From: JASHPR01 sp963833885
GTDB lineage: Bacteria > Actinomycetota > Actinomycetes > Streptosporangiales > Streptosporangiaceae
Direction: 5' to 3'
Assembly (NCBI GenBank): GCA_963833885.1
Contig: CAWHZU010000011.1
Location: 186,001 to 250,000 of the forward strand
Length of the DNA: 64,000 nt
Under the pieces are notes generated by a model. It had not been told where the DNA came from, ran no database searches, and saw only the letters and a list, made by a program, of their open reading frames with translations. Positions 8,555 to 16,117 of this stretch are shown here, one piece after another. A program made the translations under genes and the position numbers. Numbering within the stretch: the stretch's first letter is position 1; each line of letters opens with the position of its first letter.

Positions 8555-9100
8555 TCAGACGGGCGCGATCAGGTCGTCCTCAAGCCGCAGTCCCTGAGCA
8601 AAGGTGTTGGTCCAGCCGGCATGGCAGGCCATTGCGAGAGCCTCGATGATCTCGGCGTCGTTCCAGCCAAGGTGACGCACGGCGTCGAGATCCTCAGCGG
8701 TGACGGCTGACGGATCCGCCGCTGCCTTTCGCGCAAGCGTGACGAGCCCACGATCGGCTTCGGAGAACCCCTCCACCTCCTGACCGGTGCGCATCGCCTC
8801 CACGGCCGACTGGTCGTAGCCGAACTCGTTGACCAGGAACAGCGAGTGCCCGCCCATGCAGTAGGCGCACTGCCTGGCGTGGCTGGCAGCAGCGAACAGC
8901 AGCTCCTTCAGCGGCCGGGCAAGCACACCGCTTTCGACCACCGGGTGATACAGCGCGTCCATTGCCTGCTGCGCGGGCGGCGAGTAGCTGAGCATGATGC
9001 GCAGCAGCGTAGGACGGCCATGCTCGTTCGCGAAGTGATCGATAGCCGCGCGGCCAGCCTCGTCGATCGTGCCCGGATCGGGATAAGGAATAAGTGCCAT
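8555..9100 (-). CDS. Carboxymuconolactone decarboxylase / AhpD-like protein with CxxC
   Basis: This 181-residue all-helical protein of the CMD/AhpD family carries the redox motif CAYCMGGHS (CxxCxxxH) near residue 100. That motif is typical of peroxidase-type members that reduce peroxides with a thiol donor. Flanking helices (RPLKELLFAAASHARQ before, ALAMACHAGWTNTFAQG after) fit the fold. It is the last gene of a three-gene minus-strand set (9727-10605, 9122-9640, 8555-9100), only 21 bp after its paralogue, and is probably controlled by the divergent MarR gene. The real substrate may be an aromatic or peroxide compound; this is inference. Confidence 0.85.
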   Translation of the reverse strand: MALIPYPDPGTIDEAGRAAIDHFANEHGRPTLLRIMLSYSPPAQQAMDALYHPVVESGVLARPLKELLFAAASHARQCAYCMGGHSLFLVNEFGYDQSAVEAMRTGQEVEGFSEADRGLVTLARKAAADPSAVTAEDLDAVRHLGWNDAEIIEALAMACHAGWTNTFAQGLRLEDDLIAPV

Positions 9101-9121
9101 CCTGTCCTACGCCTCCTGGAG

Positions 9122-9640
9122 TCAGGCCAGCTTCAGGGTCAGACTCATGATCGAGGTGTAAGCGGACAGCGACACCACCGTGAGCGCCTCCACGATCTCC
9201 TGGTCCCGCCATCCCGCACTATGCAGGCGCTTCATGTCCTCCTCAACCGTCTTGTGCGGCATGGTGGCCATCTTCCGTACCCACATGAGCAGACAAGTCT
9301 CAGCGTCCGACCTTCCCTCGCCCGACGCGGCCATCGCAAGAACCGCGTCAGAGCCGGCAAACTCGTGCGCGGCGGCCTGCGCGGCCATCGCGTGCGCGAG
9401 GTATTCGTCGCCACGGGCACTCGCGGCACAGGCAAAAATCAGCTCTCGCAAACCCCGATCCAGCCGTCCCTGGCCGATCATCAGGTCGTACTGAGTATCG
9501 AGCGCCTGCAACGCAGCGGGAAAGTATGCGAATACCTCCCGAAGGGCCTCGAAGTGACCGTGCCCATCTGCATGGGCGGCCAGCTGTGCCGCGGTGTCTA
9601 CCGGCATCGAGTCGGGCGGTAGCGGCGGTATCAGGGGCAT
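9122..9640 (-). CDS. Carboxymuconolactone decarboxylase-family protein without the CxxC motif
   Basis: The 172-residue protein has the same helical layout as its neighbour at 8555 (GRLDRGLRELIFACAASAR in helix 3, SAGWRDQEIVEALTVVSLSA near the end), but the redox site is replaced: where the neighbour has CAYCMGGH it reads GDEYLAHAM. It therefore cannot do AhpD-type dithiol chemistry. It may act as a lyase, a binding protein, or the partner subunit of a heteromer with the 8555 product. The gap of 21 bp to that gene suggests one transcript. Such catalytic/non-catalytic pairs invite a complex, but this is inference. Confidence 0.75.
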   Translation of the reverse strand: MPLIPPLPPDSMPVDTAAQLAAHADGHGHFEALREVFAYFPAALQALDTQYDLMIGQGRLDRGLRELIFACAASARGDEYLAHAMAAQAAAHEFAGSDAVLAMAASGEGRSDAETCLLMWVRKMATMPHKTVEEDMKRLHSAGWRDQEIVEALTVVSLSAYTSIMSLTLKLA

Positions 9641-9726
9641 CGTCGCTCCTGTCGTGGGGTCTGCAGCGTGAATGCGCAGACAAACCAGGCAGCAGCAGGC
9701 GATCGACCACTGACCCGCATTCGGGG

Positions 9727-10605
9727 TCAGAGCTGGATGGCGGACTCATAGAGCGGGGCCGTCGCTTGCTGGCCGAAGAGGCCGCGCTCGTGCATCCACT
9801 GCTGCGACTGCTGGTACATATCCTTGCTGTAGGGAAGGAAGACGATCCGCTCACCCGGGCCGAAGCGGCGCACATCCACGCGTCCGGCATACCGGGAGGG
9901 GATTTCCCGGCCATAGTGCGTCTTGTACCGTTCCGGCTCGAGGTCCAGGTCCATCTGGGCACGCTTGAGCGCGCTGAAATACTTCCGCACGTCCCCGACG
10001 TCGGTATCCGCACCGAACATGAAGCCGGCAATGAAGGTTGTGTCGAGGACCTTGCGGCACCCGAACTGCTCCAGGATGTAGGCCGGCGCGGACCAGGCCG
10101 CCGCAGCCGGCACCGCACCGGCCAGCAGCGCGTCCACGCGGTCGTATGGCATGCCGATGAAACCCAGCTTGATACCCCCGGGATCCAGGAAGGCCTCCAG
10201 CGCCTGGATGGTCGAGAAGTGGCTGCCCGAGTGGTAGCCGACCGCCACGTCCACGCCGGCGAGGTCCTCTGGGCTGCGTATCGCGGAATCTTGCCGGACA
10301 TAGATACCGCTGGGCAGGATCGAGTAGCAGTGTCCCCACATGCGCCCGGCTCCCTGGGTCGCAGCCTCGTTGACCGCCCAGTGGCACGCGCAGCTCATGT
10401 CCTTCTTGCCGCCGCCGCCAGACTGGTACAGCTCGTAGGCGCCCACGCGGACATCTGTCTTGTCCGCCCTGGCGATATCCTGGTCAGCATTCTCCAGGAC
10501 CCTCAGGTTGATCTGGTAGTCGAGGCCCTCGTCGGCGAAGTATCCCTTGTCGTCGGCGATCCAGTCCTGGAGTCTGCCGTGGGTCGAGATGCGGAACCGA
10601 GCCAC
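9727..10605 (-). CDS. NMT1/THI5-like periplasmic-binding-fold protein lacking a signal peptide
   Basis: About 292 residues. The N terminus RFISTHGRLQDWIADDKGYF followed by DEGLDY is typical of NMT1/THI5-like substrate-binding proteins. Later segments (SGIYVRQDSAIRSPEDLAG, VAVGYHSGSHFS, LGFIGMPYDRVDALLAG) give the two-lobed binding fold. There is no signal peptide or lipobox, so the protein seems cytoplasmic: either an enzyme of the decarboxylase-like branch of the fold or a sensor. GTG 10605 is preferred because GGAGGA lies just upstream. It heads the minus-strand set with the two CMD-family genes and faces a MarR regulator across a perfect palindrome. A distant relative of the same fold is encoded at 45403. 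Confidence 0.7.
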   Translation of the reverse strand: MARFRISTHGRLQDWIADDKGYFADEGLDYQINLRVLENADQDIARADKTDVRVGAYELYQSGGGGKKDMSCACHWAVNEAATQGAGRMWGHCYSILPSGIYVRQDSAIRSPEDLAGVDVAVGYHSGSHFSTIQALEAFLDPGGIKLGFIGMPYDRVDALLAGAVPAAAAWSAPAYILEQFGCRKVLDTTFIAGFMFGADTDVGDVRKYFSALKRAQMDLDLEPERYKTHYGREIPSRYAGRVDVRRFGPGERIVFLPYSKDMYQQSQQWMHERGLFGQQATAPLYESAIQL

Positions 10606-10616
10606 TGCTCCTCCAA

Positions 10617-10640
10617 TAATCATCAGGTTCCTGATAATTA
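10617..10640. promoter_or_regulatory. MarR-type operator palindrome
   Basis: The sequence TAATcATCAGG-TT-CCTGATaATTA is an inverted repeat with 10 of 11 paired positions per arm. It starts 12 bases upstream of the GTG at 10605 and lies in the divergent gap to the MarR-family gene at 10702. AT-rich palindromes of this size in such a position are typical MarR autoregulatory operators. Confidence 0.75.
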
Positions 10641-10701
10641 AGCTACAGCTGAGCTCGTCGGCGTCGCAACCCCCGGTGTCTGCTAGCATCCGTTGGTGCC
10701 G

Positions 10702-11151
10702 ATGGCTATTGGCGAGGGGTTCCGGGGTCCGGACGGTCGGCTCGGGTACCTTCTCCGGCAGGCCCAGCACGCGCTGTGGCTGGCGCTCGAAGATGCACTG
10801 CGGCCGCTCGGGATCAGCGCGGCCGGGTTCGGGGTCCTGAGGCTCGTCGAGGTAGAGCCAGGTTCCTCCGGGGCGGACCTTGCCTTCGACAGCATGTACC
10901 GCCCGCAGGCCACCCACGAGATGCTGGTCGCCTTGGAGGCCGGCGGGCTTATCGAACGGCTCGCCGATCCGCGCGACAAGCGACGGCGCTTGGTCTACCT
11001 CACTCCGCGTGGGGCCAAGGTGCTGGCCGAGGCTCACGGCCGGGCGATCGCGATCGAAGAGCGCATGATGTCCGGCCTGACCGAGGCCGAGCGCCGCAGG
11101 ATCCGCACCTGGCTAGCCCAAGCTGCGGCGGCCCTGACCCCTATGCCGTAG
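10702..11151 (+). CDS. MarR-family transcriptional regulator
   Basis: About 150 residues with a winged helix-turn-helix core: LGYLLRQAQHALWLALEDAL as the dimer helix, RPQATHEMLVALEAGGLIER as the HTH, DPRDKRRRLVYLTPRG as the wing (the DxRxxR motif that defines MarR), and a C-terminal dimerisation helix. It is divergent from the binding-protein/CMD gene set with a palindromic operator between them, so it most likely represses both directions until an aromatic or phenolic ligand binds. Alternative starts are TTG 10693 and GTG 10696; none has a clear ribosome-binding site. Confidence 0.87.
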   Translation: MAIGEGFRGPDGRLGYLLRQAQHALWLALEDALRPLGISAAGFGVLRLVEVEPGSSGADLAFDSMYRPQATHEMLVALEAGGLIERLADPRDKRRRLVYLTPRGAKVLAEAHGRAIAIEERMMSGLTEAERRRIRTWLAQAAAALTPMP

Positions 11152-11233
11152 ACCAATCGCCTGCGGGTCCGCAATTCCGTCATGGCCTTTCAGCTGCGGC
11201 TTCGCAGTTGGTCAACGGCGGTCATGCTGCCCG

Positions 11234-11512
11234 TTGGTACTCGCTGATCCATCCGCCCAAGACCCGCCGGGAGCCTTTCCCGGACACCTCGGCCACCGGG
11301 TGTGGCCGACGCGGGGCCCGGGTGCGTGGCAGCCGGAGGTGTGCACCGCGATCGTTGTCGACGGTATTCCTCTGGATGCTCTGGTGATCAAGCTCGGCTC
11401 CGGCCGCAGTGCCATTTGCAAGATGATGTTCGATGCGCGGCGTAAGCTGCGGGCCGCGCTGGCCGCTGACGGGTATCTGCCCCAAGATGTCGGCTGCCCA
11501 GGCAGGCACTGA
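11234..11512 (+). pseudogene. C-terminal remnant of an ECF sigma factor
   Basis: From about 11344 the frame reads AIVVDGIPLDALVIKLGS, then RSAICKMMFDARRKLRAAL and ADGYLP, closely matching region 4.2 of the broken sigma factor at 4684-5351 (QVPLDALVAEQNSS, RNAIYKTLFDARRKLRAGL). Regions 2 and most of 4.1 are missing, and upstream sequence is not sigma-like. It stands just 15 bp before the anti-sigma-like gene at 11528, the same pair order as the first copy, so this is the decayed sigma partner of a second module. Confidence 0.7.
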
Positions 11513-11527
11513 ATCGGTGAGGCGATC

Positions 11528-11767
11528 GTGATGACAGGCTGGCCGGAACTGGAAGAGTTCCTGCGGACCGATCCCCGGGATGTTGGGTGCGATCAGGCGC
11601 TGCGGATCCCGCATGCCTACCTCGACCCGGTTCTCAGTGACCGTACTGGGTCGGCGGCCTGCCAGTACCCAGGAGTGGCCGGGCATCGGCTCGCCTGCGG
11701 TCCGTGCGGCGACGACTATGATGACCTCCTCGCGGCAGCTGGGAGGGCTGGCGATGATGACACCTGA
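11528..11767 (+). CDS. Small zinc-finger anti-sigma-like protein
   Basis: The 79-residue protein aligns with the 4460-4687 product (LEEFLRTDPRDVGCDQALR versus LDRLLQTDPRDAGCDETME). It keeps the zinc-type motif HRLACGPCGDDYDDLLAA, of the HxxxCxxC kind used by small zinc-binding anti-sigma factors. Its sigma partner upstream has been reduced to region 4, so it may be an orphan or act on another sigma factor. Its 3' end overlaps the start of the MDMPI enzyme gene by 14 bp, indicating translational coupling to a mycothiol-dependent enzyme. Function as a thiol or redox sensor is inference. Confidence 0.65.
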   Translation: MMTGWPELEEFLRTDPRDVGCDQALRIPHAYLDPVLSDRTGSAACQYPGVAGHRLACGPCGDDYDDLLAAAGRAGDDDT

Positions 11768-12506
11768 GCCAGACCTGCTGACGGTCACGGCCGCCGACGG
11801 CCAGGGTCTCCTCACCGCGGCAGAGGGTGACTGGTCACGTCCGGTACCTGACTGCCCCGGCTGGACGGCCGCCGACCTGGTCGGTCACATGGGGGCGATC
11901 CTGGGCTGGATGGCCAAGATCGTCACGACCGGTGAGGCGGTGCCGCGGCGCGAGCGCGAGACTCCGCCGGCTGATCAGGACGAGCTCGCATCGTGGTACT
12001 CGGCCCACCTCGGCAAGACACTGAGCATCCTGACCGGCACCGATGCCGGTGCTCCGGCCTGGACGTTCTCCACCAGGGGCGACTACCGGGTCGGCTGGTG
12101 GCGCCGCCGGCTTGCGGTCGAGCTGGCGATCCACCGCTGGGACATCCAGCGCGCAGCAGGCTCTGGCACCGCTGACACGCCTTTCCCTGTTGACGGCACC
12201 GTCGCTGCTGCGGGTATCGAGGAGTTCCTCACCGAGTTCCTGCCCGGCCTGCTCTCCCGGCCGGGCATCGCGGGTCTCACCGGCTCTCTGCACCTGCACG
12301 CGACAGACGGCACCAGCGAGTGGTGGGTCAACCTCGACGACAGGGACCGCGCGGTCGCCGCGGCCGGCCACCGAAGAGCCGACACTGCCATCCGGGCGAC
12401 CCGCTCCGATCTGCTGCTGTGGCTGACCAACCGCCAGGGTCCGGCCGTGCTGGACATCCGCGGCCCAACCGATGTGGCGACGCAGTGGATTCAGCTACGC
12501 CGCTGA
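11754..12506 (+). CDS. Maleylpyruvate isomerase-family (MDMPI/DinB-like) mycothiol-dependent enzyme
   Basis: This 250-residue protein has the N-terminal DinB-like four-helix domain with metal-site residues in CPGWTAADLVGHMGAILGWM and AVELAIHRWDIQRA. The C-terminal MDMPI domain carries LHLHATDGTSEWWV and TRSDLLLWLTNR. Family members use mycothiol to isomerise, transfer or detoxify reactive compounds. The N-terminal His in VGHMG and the HRWD pair are the expected metal ligands. ATG 11754 follows GGGAGGG and overlaps the anti-sigma-like gene. A decayed C-terminal paralogue lies at 15422-15678. The substrate is unknown. Confidence 0.88.
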   Translation: MMTPEPDLLTVTAADGQGLLTAAEGDWSRPVPDCPGWTAADLVGHMGAILGWMAKIVTTGEAVPRRERETPPADQDELASWYSAHLGKTLSILTGTDAGAPAWTFSTRGDYRVGWWRRRLAVELAIHRWDIQRAAGSGTADTPFPVDGTVAAAGIEEFLTEFLPGLLSRPGIAGLTGSLHLHATDGTSEWWVNLDDRDRAVAAAGHRRADTAIRATRSDLLLWLTNRQGPAVLDIRGPTDVATQWIQLRR

Positions 12507-12551
12507 CTCGGAACAGATTCTGGCCGAGTCATCGTCTCCCGGCGCTGTCGC

Positions 12552-12695
12552 GCCGCTACGGCGGCGCACCTGCTCGCCTGCGGCCCATGTGCCGGAGACA
12601 ACCAGGGCCTGCTGACGCCGCCCGGGGGAACCGCCGCTGACCCGTGTCCTCGTCGGCTGGTAAGACATCACTCTGTGGCGACGCTCACCCTGTGA
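12552..12695 (+). pseudogene. Fragment of a third anti-sigma-like zinc protein
   Basis: Between the MDMPI gene and the next redoxin gene one frame reads ATAAHLLACGPCAGDNQGLLT and then runs to a stop at 12695. This repeats the AAHLxxCGPCxxD...GLL tail seen in the products of 4460 and 11528. The front part of the gene is gone and no start is visible. It indicates a third copy of the sigma/anti-sigma module or a partial duplication. Confidence 0.5.
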
Positions 12696-12752
12696 CATGG
12701 GTACCGTGCCCGCGGCGCCCGAGCAGCCGGAAGCCGAACGCAGGGAGTCTGC

Positions 12753-13418
12753 ATGACCGCCGAGTCCACGATCACCGACCTCGTCGCCGAGATGCACGCC
12801 GCCACGGCCGCTGAGCCGCCGAACGGGGTCATGGCCGCGTTCGGCCGCGAGCAGGCCGAACTGGCCGCCTCTGGCGTGCCAGCCGGGGTCGCTGCCGCCG
12901 GAAGCGAGATCCCCGATGCAGACCTGCTCGACGTCCATGGGTCGCCAACTACGCTGTACGCCGCGACTGAGGGCGGTGCGGCCGTGCTGGTTTTCTACCG
13001 CGGGGTCTGGTGCCCTTACTGCAACATCGCCCTGTCTGCCTACCAGCGGCACCTGCTTCCGCAGCTCGCCGAGCGTGGCATCCGTCTGGTGGCGATCAGT
13101 CCGCAGCGCCCGGACGGGTCGCTGTCCATGCAGCAGCAGCACAGCCTGTCCTTCACGGTGGTGTCCGACCCCGGCAACGTGCTCGCCCGGGGGCTGGGGA
13201 TCCTGACCCAGCCGTCGTATGAGGCGCGCGAGGCCCAGCTGCAGCTTGGGCTCGATCTGACCGCCGTCAACGCTGACGGCACCGTCGCGTTGCCGATGCC
13301 CACCGTGGTCGTCATGGACGCCGGCCACGCTGTACGGTGGATCGACGTGCACCCCGACTACAGCACTCGCAGCGAGCCAGAGCAGATCCTCGAGGCCACC
13401 GACCAGCTCGGCCTCTGA
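12753..13418 (+). CDS. Peroxiredoxin-like protein (AhpC/TSA superfamily, long form)
   Basis: This 221-residue protein has a helical N-terminal extension (PNGVMAAFGREQAELAASG) followed by a thioredoxin-fold domain with VFYRGVWCPYC, AISPQRPDGSL, FTVVSDPGNVLARGLGI and VVMDAGHAVRWIDVHPDY. The organisation is that of the peroxiredoxin-like AhpC/TSA group; the CPYC site near residue 88 is the catalytic dithiol. The start ATG has GGGAGTC upstream. It lies downstream of the MDMPI enzyme, in keeping with a thiol/peroxide defence block. A decayed copy of its N-terminal region is at 14281. Confidence 0.86.
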   Translation: MTAESTITDLVAEMHAATAAEPPNGVMAAFGREQAELAASGVPAGVAAAGSEIPDADLLDVHGSPTTLYAATEGGAAVLVFYRGVWCPYCNIALSAYQRHLLPQLAERGIRLVAISPQRPDGSLSMQQQHSLSFTVVSDPGNVLARGLGILTQPSYEAREAQLQLGLDLTAVNADGTVALPMPTVVVMDAGHAVRWIDVHPDYSTRSEPEQILEATDQLGL

Positions 13419-13460
13419 CCCAAGGGCGGCACCACCCGGCATCGCTACGATGCTGCGGAG

Positions 13461-13978
13461 TTCGCCTGTGGCTCTCACCGCACACTTTGGCCAACACCGG
13501 CCGTGTGCTTGCCACGGTAGCTAAACGCCTGGGCGCCAGCAACCCGCAGGCGCAAGGCTTCCAGCACCTCGTCCTGGACGGGCACGCCAGCCAGGACGGC
13601 TCGGCCGGCAACACCGCGCTGATCAACGCCCTGCGCCACGGCGGAGACCTGCTCAACGTGTTCGGGGACTTCCCGACCCTGGCCGACCCGCGGCACGCCG
13701 ACGCCTACTGCCCGGGGTGGAACGCCCAGCTCGGCCTGTGGACCCCCAAGGCGGTCGAGGAAGGGCTGAACGCCCGGCAGATCGACGAGAACGTCGTCTT
13801 CAACTGGCCTGCCACCTGGCCTGACCTGCTGACCGGCGTCAACCCGGCCACCGGAAAGCCCGCCCCCTATGGCTCAGTCGGAGTGGACATCAACTGCGCG
13901 GTTATCGGCTACACCGCTCAGGCCCCGACCGCCAATGTGGCTGCCCCCGTCCCCGGCTCCCAGTTCCCGCCGCGATAG
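13461..13978 (+). pseudogene. 5'-truncated protein of unknown family
   Basis: The frame is clearly coding-like up to a stop at 13978: RVLATVAKRLGASNPQAQGF, HLVLDGHASQDGSAG, NALRHGGDLLNVFGDFPTLA, DAYCPGWNAQLGLWTPKAVE, NENVVFNWPATWPDLL-like segments and GSVGVDINCAVIGY. No start with a ribosome-binding site is visible; the frame runs back into the tail of the redoxin gene. I do not recognise the family. Tryptophan/Gly-rich segments and VDINCAVIGYTA near the end suggest a globular enzyme or secreted protein. Probably the 3' two-thirds of a larger gene; a GTG near 13500 could rescue a shorter product. Confidence 0.4.
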
Positions 13979-13997
13979 GCGCGGCGCCCCACGACCA

Positions 13998-14040
13998 GGG
14001 ACCCGTTGATCCTGCCCCGGCGCAGCGATCGGCGGGTCCC
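13998..14040 (+). terminator. Hairpin after the unknown gene
   Basis: GGGACCCG (13998-14005) pairs perfectly with CGGGTCCC (14033-14040), with additional GATC/GATC pairing inside the loop. It lies 20 bases after the stop at 13978. The 240 bases after it, up to 14280, contain nothing I can identify. Confidence 0.55.
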
Positions 14041-14280
14041 CGTTATCTACGGTGGCGGCGAGGTGCCTGTATGCGACCAAGCCGATCCCTGCACAGCCAA
14101 GGGCAGCGGCTCCGAGGGCCAGGCCCGCACACGAATGCTGCGGCAGGGATCAGCGGAACGGGGCCCTGGGTGGCTCCTGACTGGCCAGGAGGTAAGACCG
14201 CCGCGGCCGCGGACGCTCACTTTTGTAGCCGTAAGAACCTGGCCCCCTATTAGCCGTGATCTGCGAGGAGGACCGCGCGA

Positions 14281-14566
14281 TGACTGGTGTAACGATTGCC
14301 GGGCAAGTGGCTATGGCGGAACCGTCGGCCGGGCAGCCACCGGGAAAGGTGATGGGTGCGTTCGCCCGCGAACAGGCCGAACTGGCGGCGGGAGGAATCC
14401 CGGAGGGGTCATCGTGGCGGGTGCTGTGCTCCCCGACGCAGACCTGCACGACCCGTTCGGCGCCCCGGCAAGTTGCGTGAGGGATTAGGTCGGACCAGCC
14501 CTCGAAGAGCACGACCAGCATCACCGGCTGGTGCACCCCGATGTGCGCGAAGGCTGCTGGAGCCCG
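14281..14566 (+). pseudogene. Remnant of a peroxiredoxin-like gene
   Basis: After an AGGAGG box, ATG 14281 opens a frame that reads KVMGAFAREQAELAAGGIPEG, nearly the same as VMAAFGREQAELAASGVPAG in the intact redoxin at 12753. A frame change then gives VLPDADLHDPFGAP, matching EIPDADLLDVHGSP. The central CPYC domain is missing, and a weak match to the VHPD tail follows near 14530. It is therefore an internally deleted, frameshifted paralogue whose good start signals survive. Confidence 0.7.
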
Positions 14567-14624
14567 CGAAGACGCACCGGTCGACCAAGGCACGCATGTT
14601 TACCAACGTAAGGAGAAAGACACG

Positions 14625-15425
14625 ATGGCCGTAACACCTGTCGCAGACGACCGCGACTACCCGCAGATGCTCGCGCAGACCGATCACGTCGAACCCGCGC
14701 CGCGGCGCGTGCGGGCGACGTTCGGTGGCGAGCAGATCTTCGACACCACCCGGGCACGGTATGTCTGGGAATGGCCGTATTACCCGCAGTACTACATCCC
14801 GGCCGATGACATCGACCCGCGCTTCCTCGTTGACGAACACCACGAGCAGCACCTGCGCCAAGGCACGGCACGCCGCCACGGCCTGCGTGCGGGCGGCCTG
14901 GACCACCCGGGCACCGTACGGGTCTTCGGCGACGACGCGACCAACGGGGTGGCCGGCACGGCCCGCTTCGACTGGAATACGCTCGATGCCTGGTATGAGG
15001 AGGACGAGCAGGTCTTCGTCCATCCCCGCAACCCGTATGTCCGCGTCGACGCGCTCCGCTCGCATCGCCACGTCCGGGCCTCGCTCGAAGGGGTCACACT
15101 GGCCGAGACCACCACGCCGGTGCTGGTGTTCGAGACCGGCCTGCCGACCCGCTACTACTTCGACCGCACCGATGTCGCCTTCGAGCATCTCGTGCCCGTC
15201 GGCACCCAGACGGCCTGCCCGTACAAGGGCGTCACCAGCGGCTACTGGTCGGTGCGCACCGGTGACAAGGTACGCGACGGCCACCAGGACCTCGCGTGGG
15301 CCTACGACTACCCGACCCGCCAGCTGCAGCCCATCGCCGGGCTGATCGCCTTCTACAACGAGAAGATCGACCTCGACGTCGACGGTCTCCGGCTGCCCCG
15401 GGCCCGAACCCACTTCTTCAAGTGA
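14625..15425 (+). CDS. DUF427 domain protein (tandem DUF427)
   Basis: The 266-residue protein consists of two DUF427 units. The first has VRATFGGEQIFDTTRARYVW and YYPQYYIPADDIDP. The second has HRHVRASLEGVTLAETTTPV, FETGLPTRYYFDRTDV and TACPYKGVTSGYWSV. DUF427 proteins are small beta-rich cytoplasmic proteins of unknown chemistry, often near redox or detoxification genes. The start follows GTAAGGAG. It sits between a redoxin remnant and a MDMPI remnant. The internal duplication and the lack of any signal peptide fit the two-domain version of the family. Confidence 0.85.
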   Translation: MAVTPVADDRDYPQMLAQTDHVEPAPRRVRATFGGEQIFDTTRARYVWEWPYYPQYYIPADDIDPRFLVDEHHEQHLRQGTARRHGLRAGGLDHPGTVRVFGDDATNGVAGTARFDWNTLDAWYEEDEQVFVHPRNPYVRVDALRSHRHVRASLEGVTLAETTTPVLVFETGLPTRYYFDRTDVAFEHLVPVGTQTACPYKGVTSGYWSVRTGDKVRDGHQDLAWAYDYPTRQLQPIAGLIAFYNEKIDLDVDGLRLPRARTHFFK

Positions 15426-15678
15426 GCAGCACCACCGCAGTGCGGCCCACCAGGGAACTCAGCGGCACACTCCATCCGCATGCCACCGACGGGCCCACCA
15501 GGTGGCGGATCGATCTTGGTGCAGTCAGCCCGGCCGTGCCCGCACACGCCCAGGCGGTATGGCTGTTTGCGGCACCGCTCTGACCTTCTCCTCTGGCTGA
15601 CGAGCCGGCGTTCACCGGGCTCTGGAGGTCACCGGCCGCCACGAGCTCCTTGACGGCTCGAAGCAGCTCCGGCGCTAA
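15422..15678 (+). pseudogene. C-terminal remnant of a MDMPI-family enzyme, frameshifted
   Basis: Three frames together reproduce the C-terminal MDMPI domain of the intact gene at 11754. The first is LSGTLHPHATDGPTRWRIDL (compare LTGSLHLHATDGTSEWWVNL). The second is HRSDLLLWLTSRRSPG (compare TRSDLLLWLTNRQGPA). The third is LEVTGRHELLDGSKQLRR ending at 15678. The N-terminal metal-binding domain is absent. The remnant abuts the DUF427 stop, so a deletion joined them. Confidence 0.7.
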
Positions 15679-15723
15679 CGATGGAGGTCCTTGACTCGCC
15701 TGCCGCCGGCCAGGTCAGGTGGC

Positions 15724-16020
15724 TCACTTGGCGGCGAGGATGTCGGTCTTCTGAATGTCCGGATCCTTGGCCAGCAGGCCGGGACCGGCCTGGCCGAGTG
15801 CGGCGGCGATCGGCCCGTTCAGGTGCGCCTGGCGTCCGTCCTCGCCGGCGAACGTGTCGAAAATGCCGTAAGTGGTATCGCTGAGCTTGAAGGCATACCA
15901 GGTGATCGTGCCCGGCTCGGCCGCGGCCAGCGGCTGGGCCTGGGTCAAGAAGGCGGCGAGCTCGTCTTCCTTGCCCGGCCGGGCCTCCAGAATGACGAGC
16001 AGTCCCCGGTCGACGCTCAT
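15724..16020 (-). CDS. Antibiotic biosynthesis monooxygenase (ABM) domain protein, second copy
   Basis: This 98-residue single-domain ABM protein is very similar to the product of 4102-4398. Shared blocks are the N-terminal strand LLVILEARPGKEDELAAFL, GTITWYAFKLSDTTYGIF and LNGPIAAALGQAG. GAAAGGA precedes ATG 16020. It is divergent from the GlxA/AraC-type regulator at 16118 with 97 bp between the starts, so that regulator is the obvious controller. Two such copies at opposite ends of the same block suggest an old duplication. The expected product is a small dimeric barrel enzyme or sensor of unknown substrate. Confidence 0.83.
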   Translation of the reverse strand: MSVDRGLLVILEARPGKEDELAAFLTQAQPLAAAEPGTITWYAFKLSDTTYGIFDTFAGEDGRQAHLNGPIAAALGQAGPGLLAKDPDIQKTDILAAK

Positions 16021-16117
16021 GATAAGGATCCTTTCGCTGCGGTTCGCGACCAACGCTAGGCCATGCCGCGGAGGACCCGACAGTGGCGGATCCGCCGCGA
16101 ATGGTACTGTTCCCGAC

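Noticed and set aside
11222..11300. Minus-strand tail ending GWISEYQRAA, similar to the end of some integrase-core transposases
   Set aside because: Only about ten residues match and no other transposase motif is present, so it is not enough to call a mobile element.
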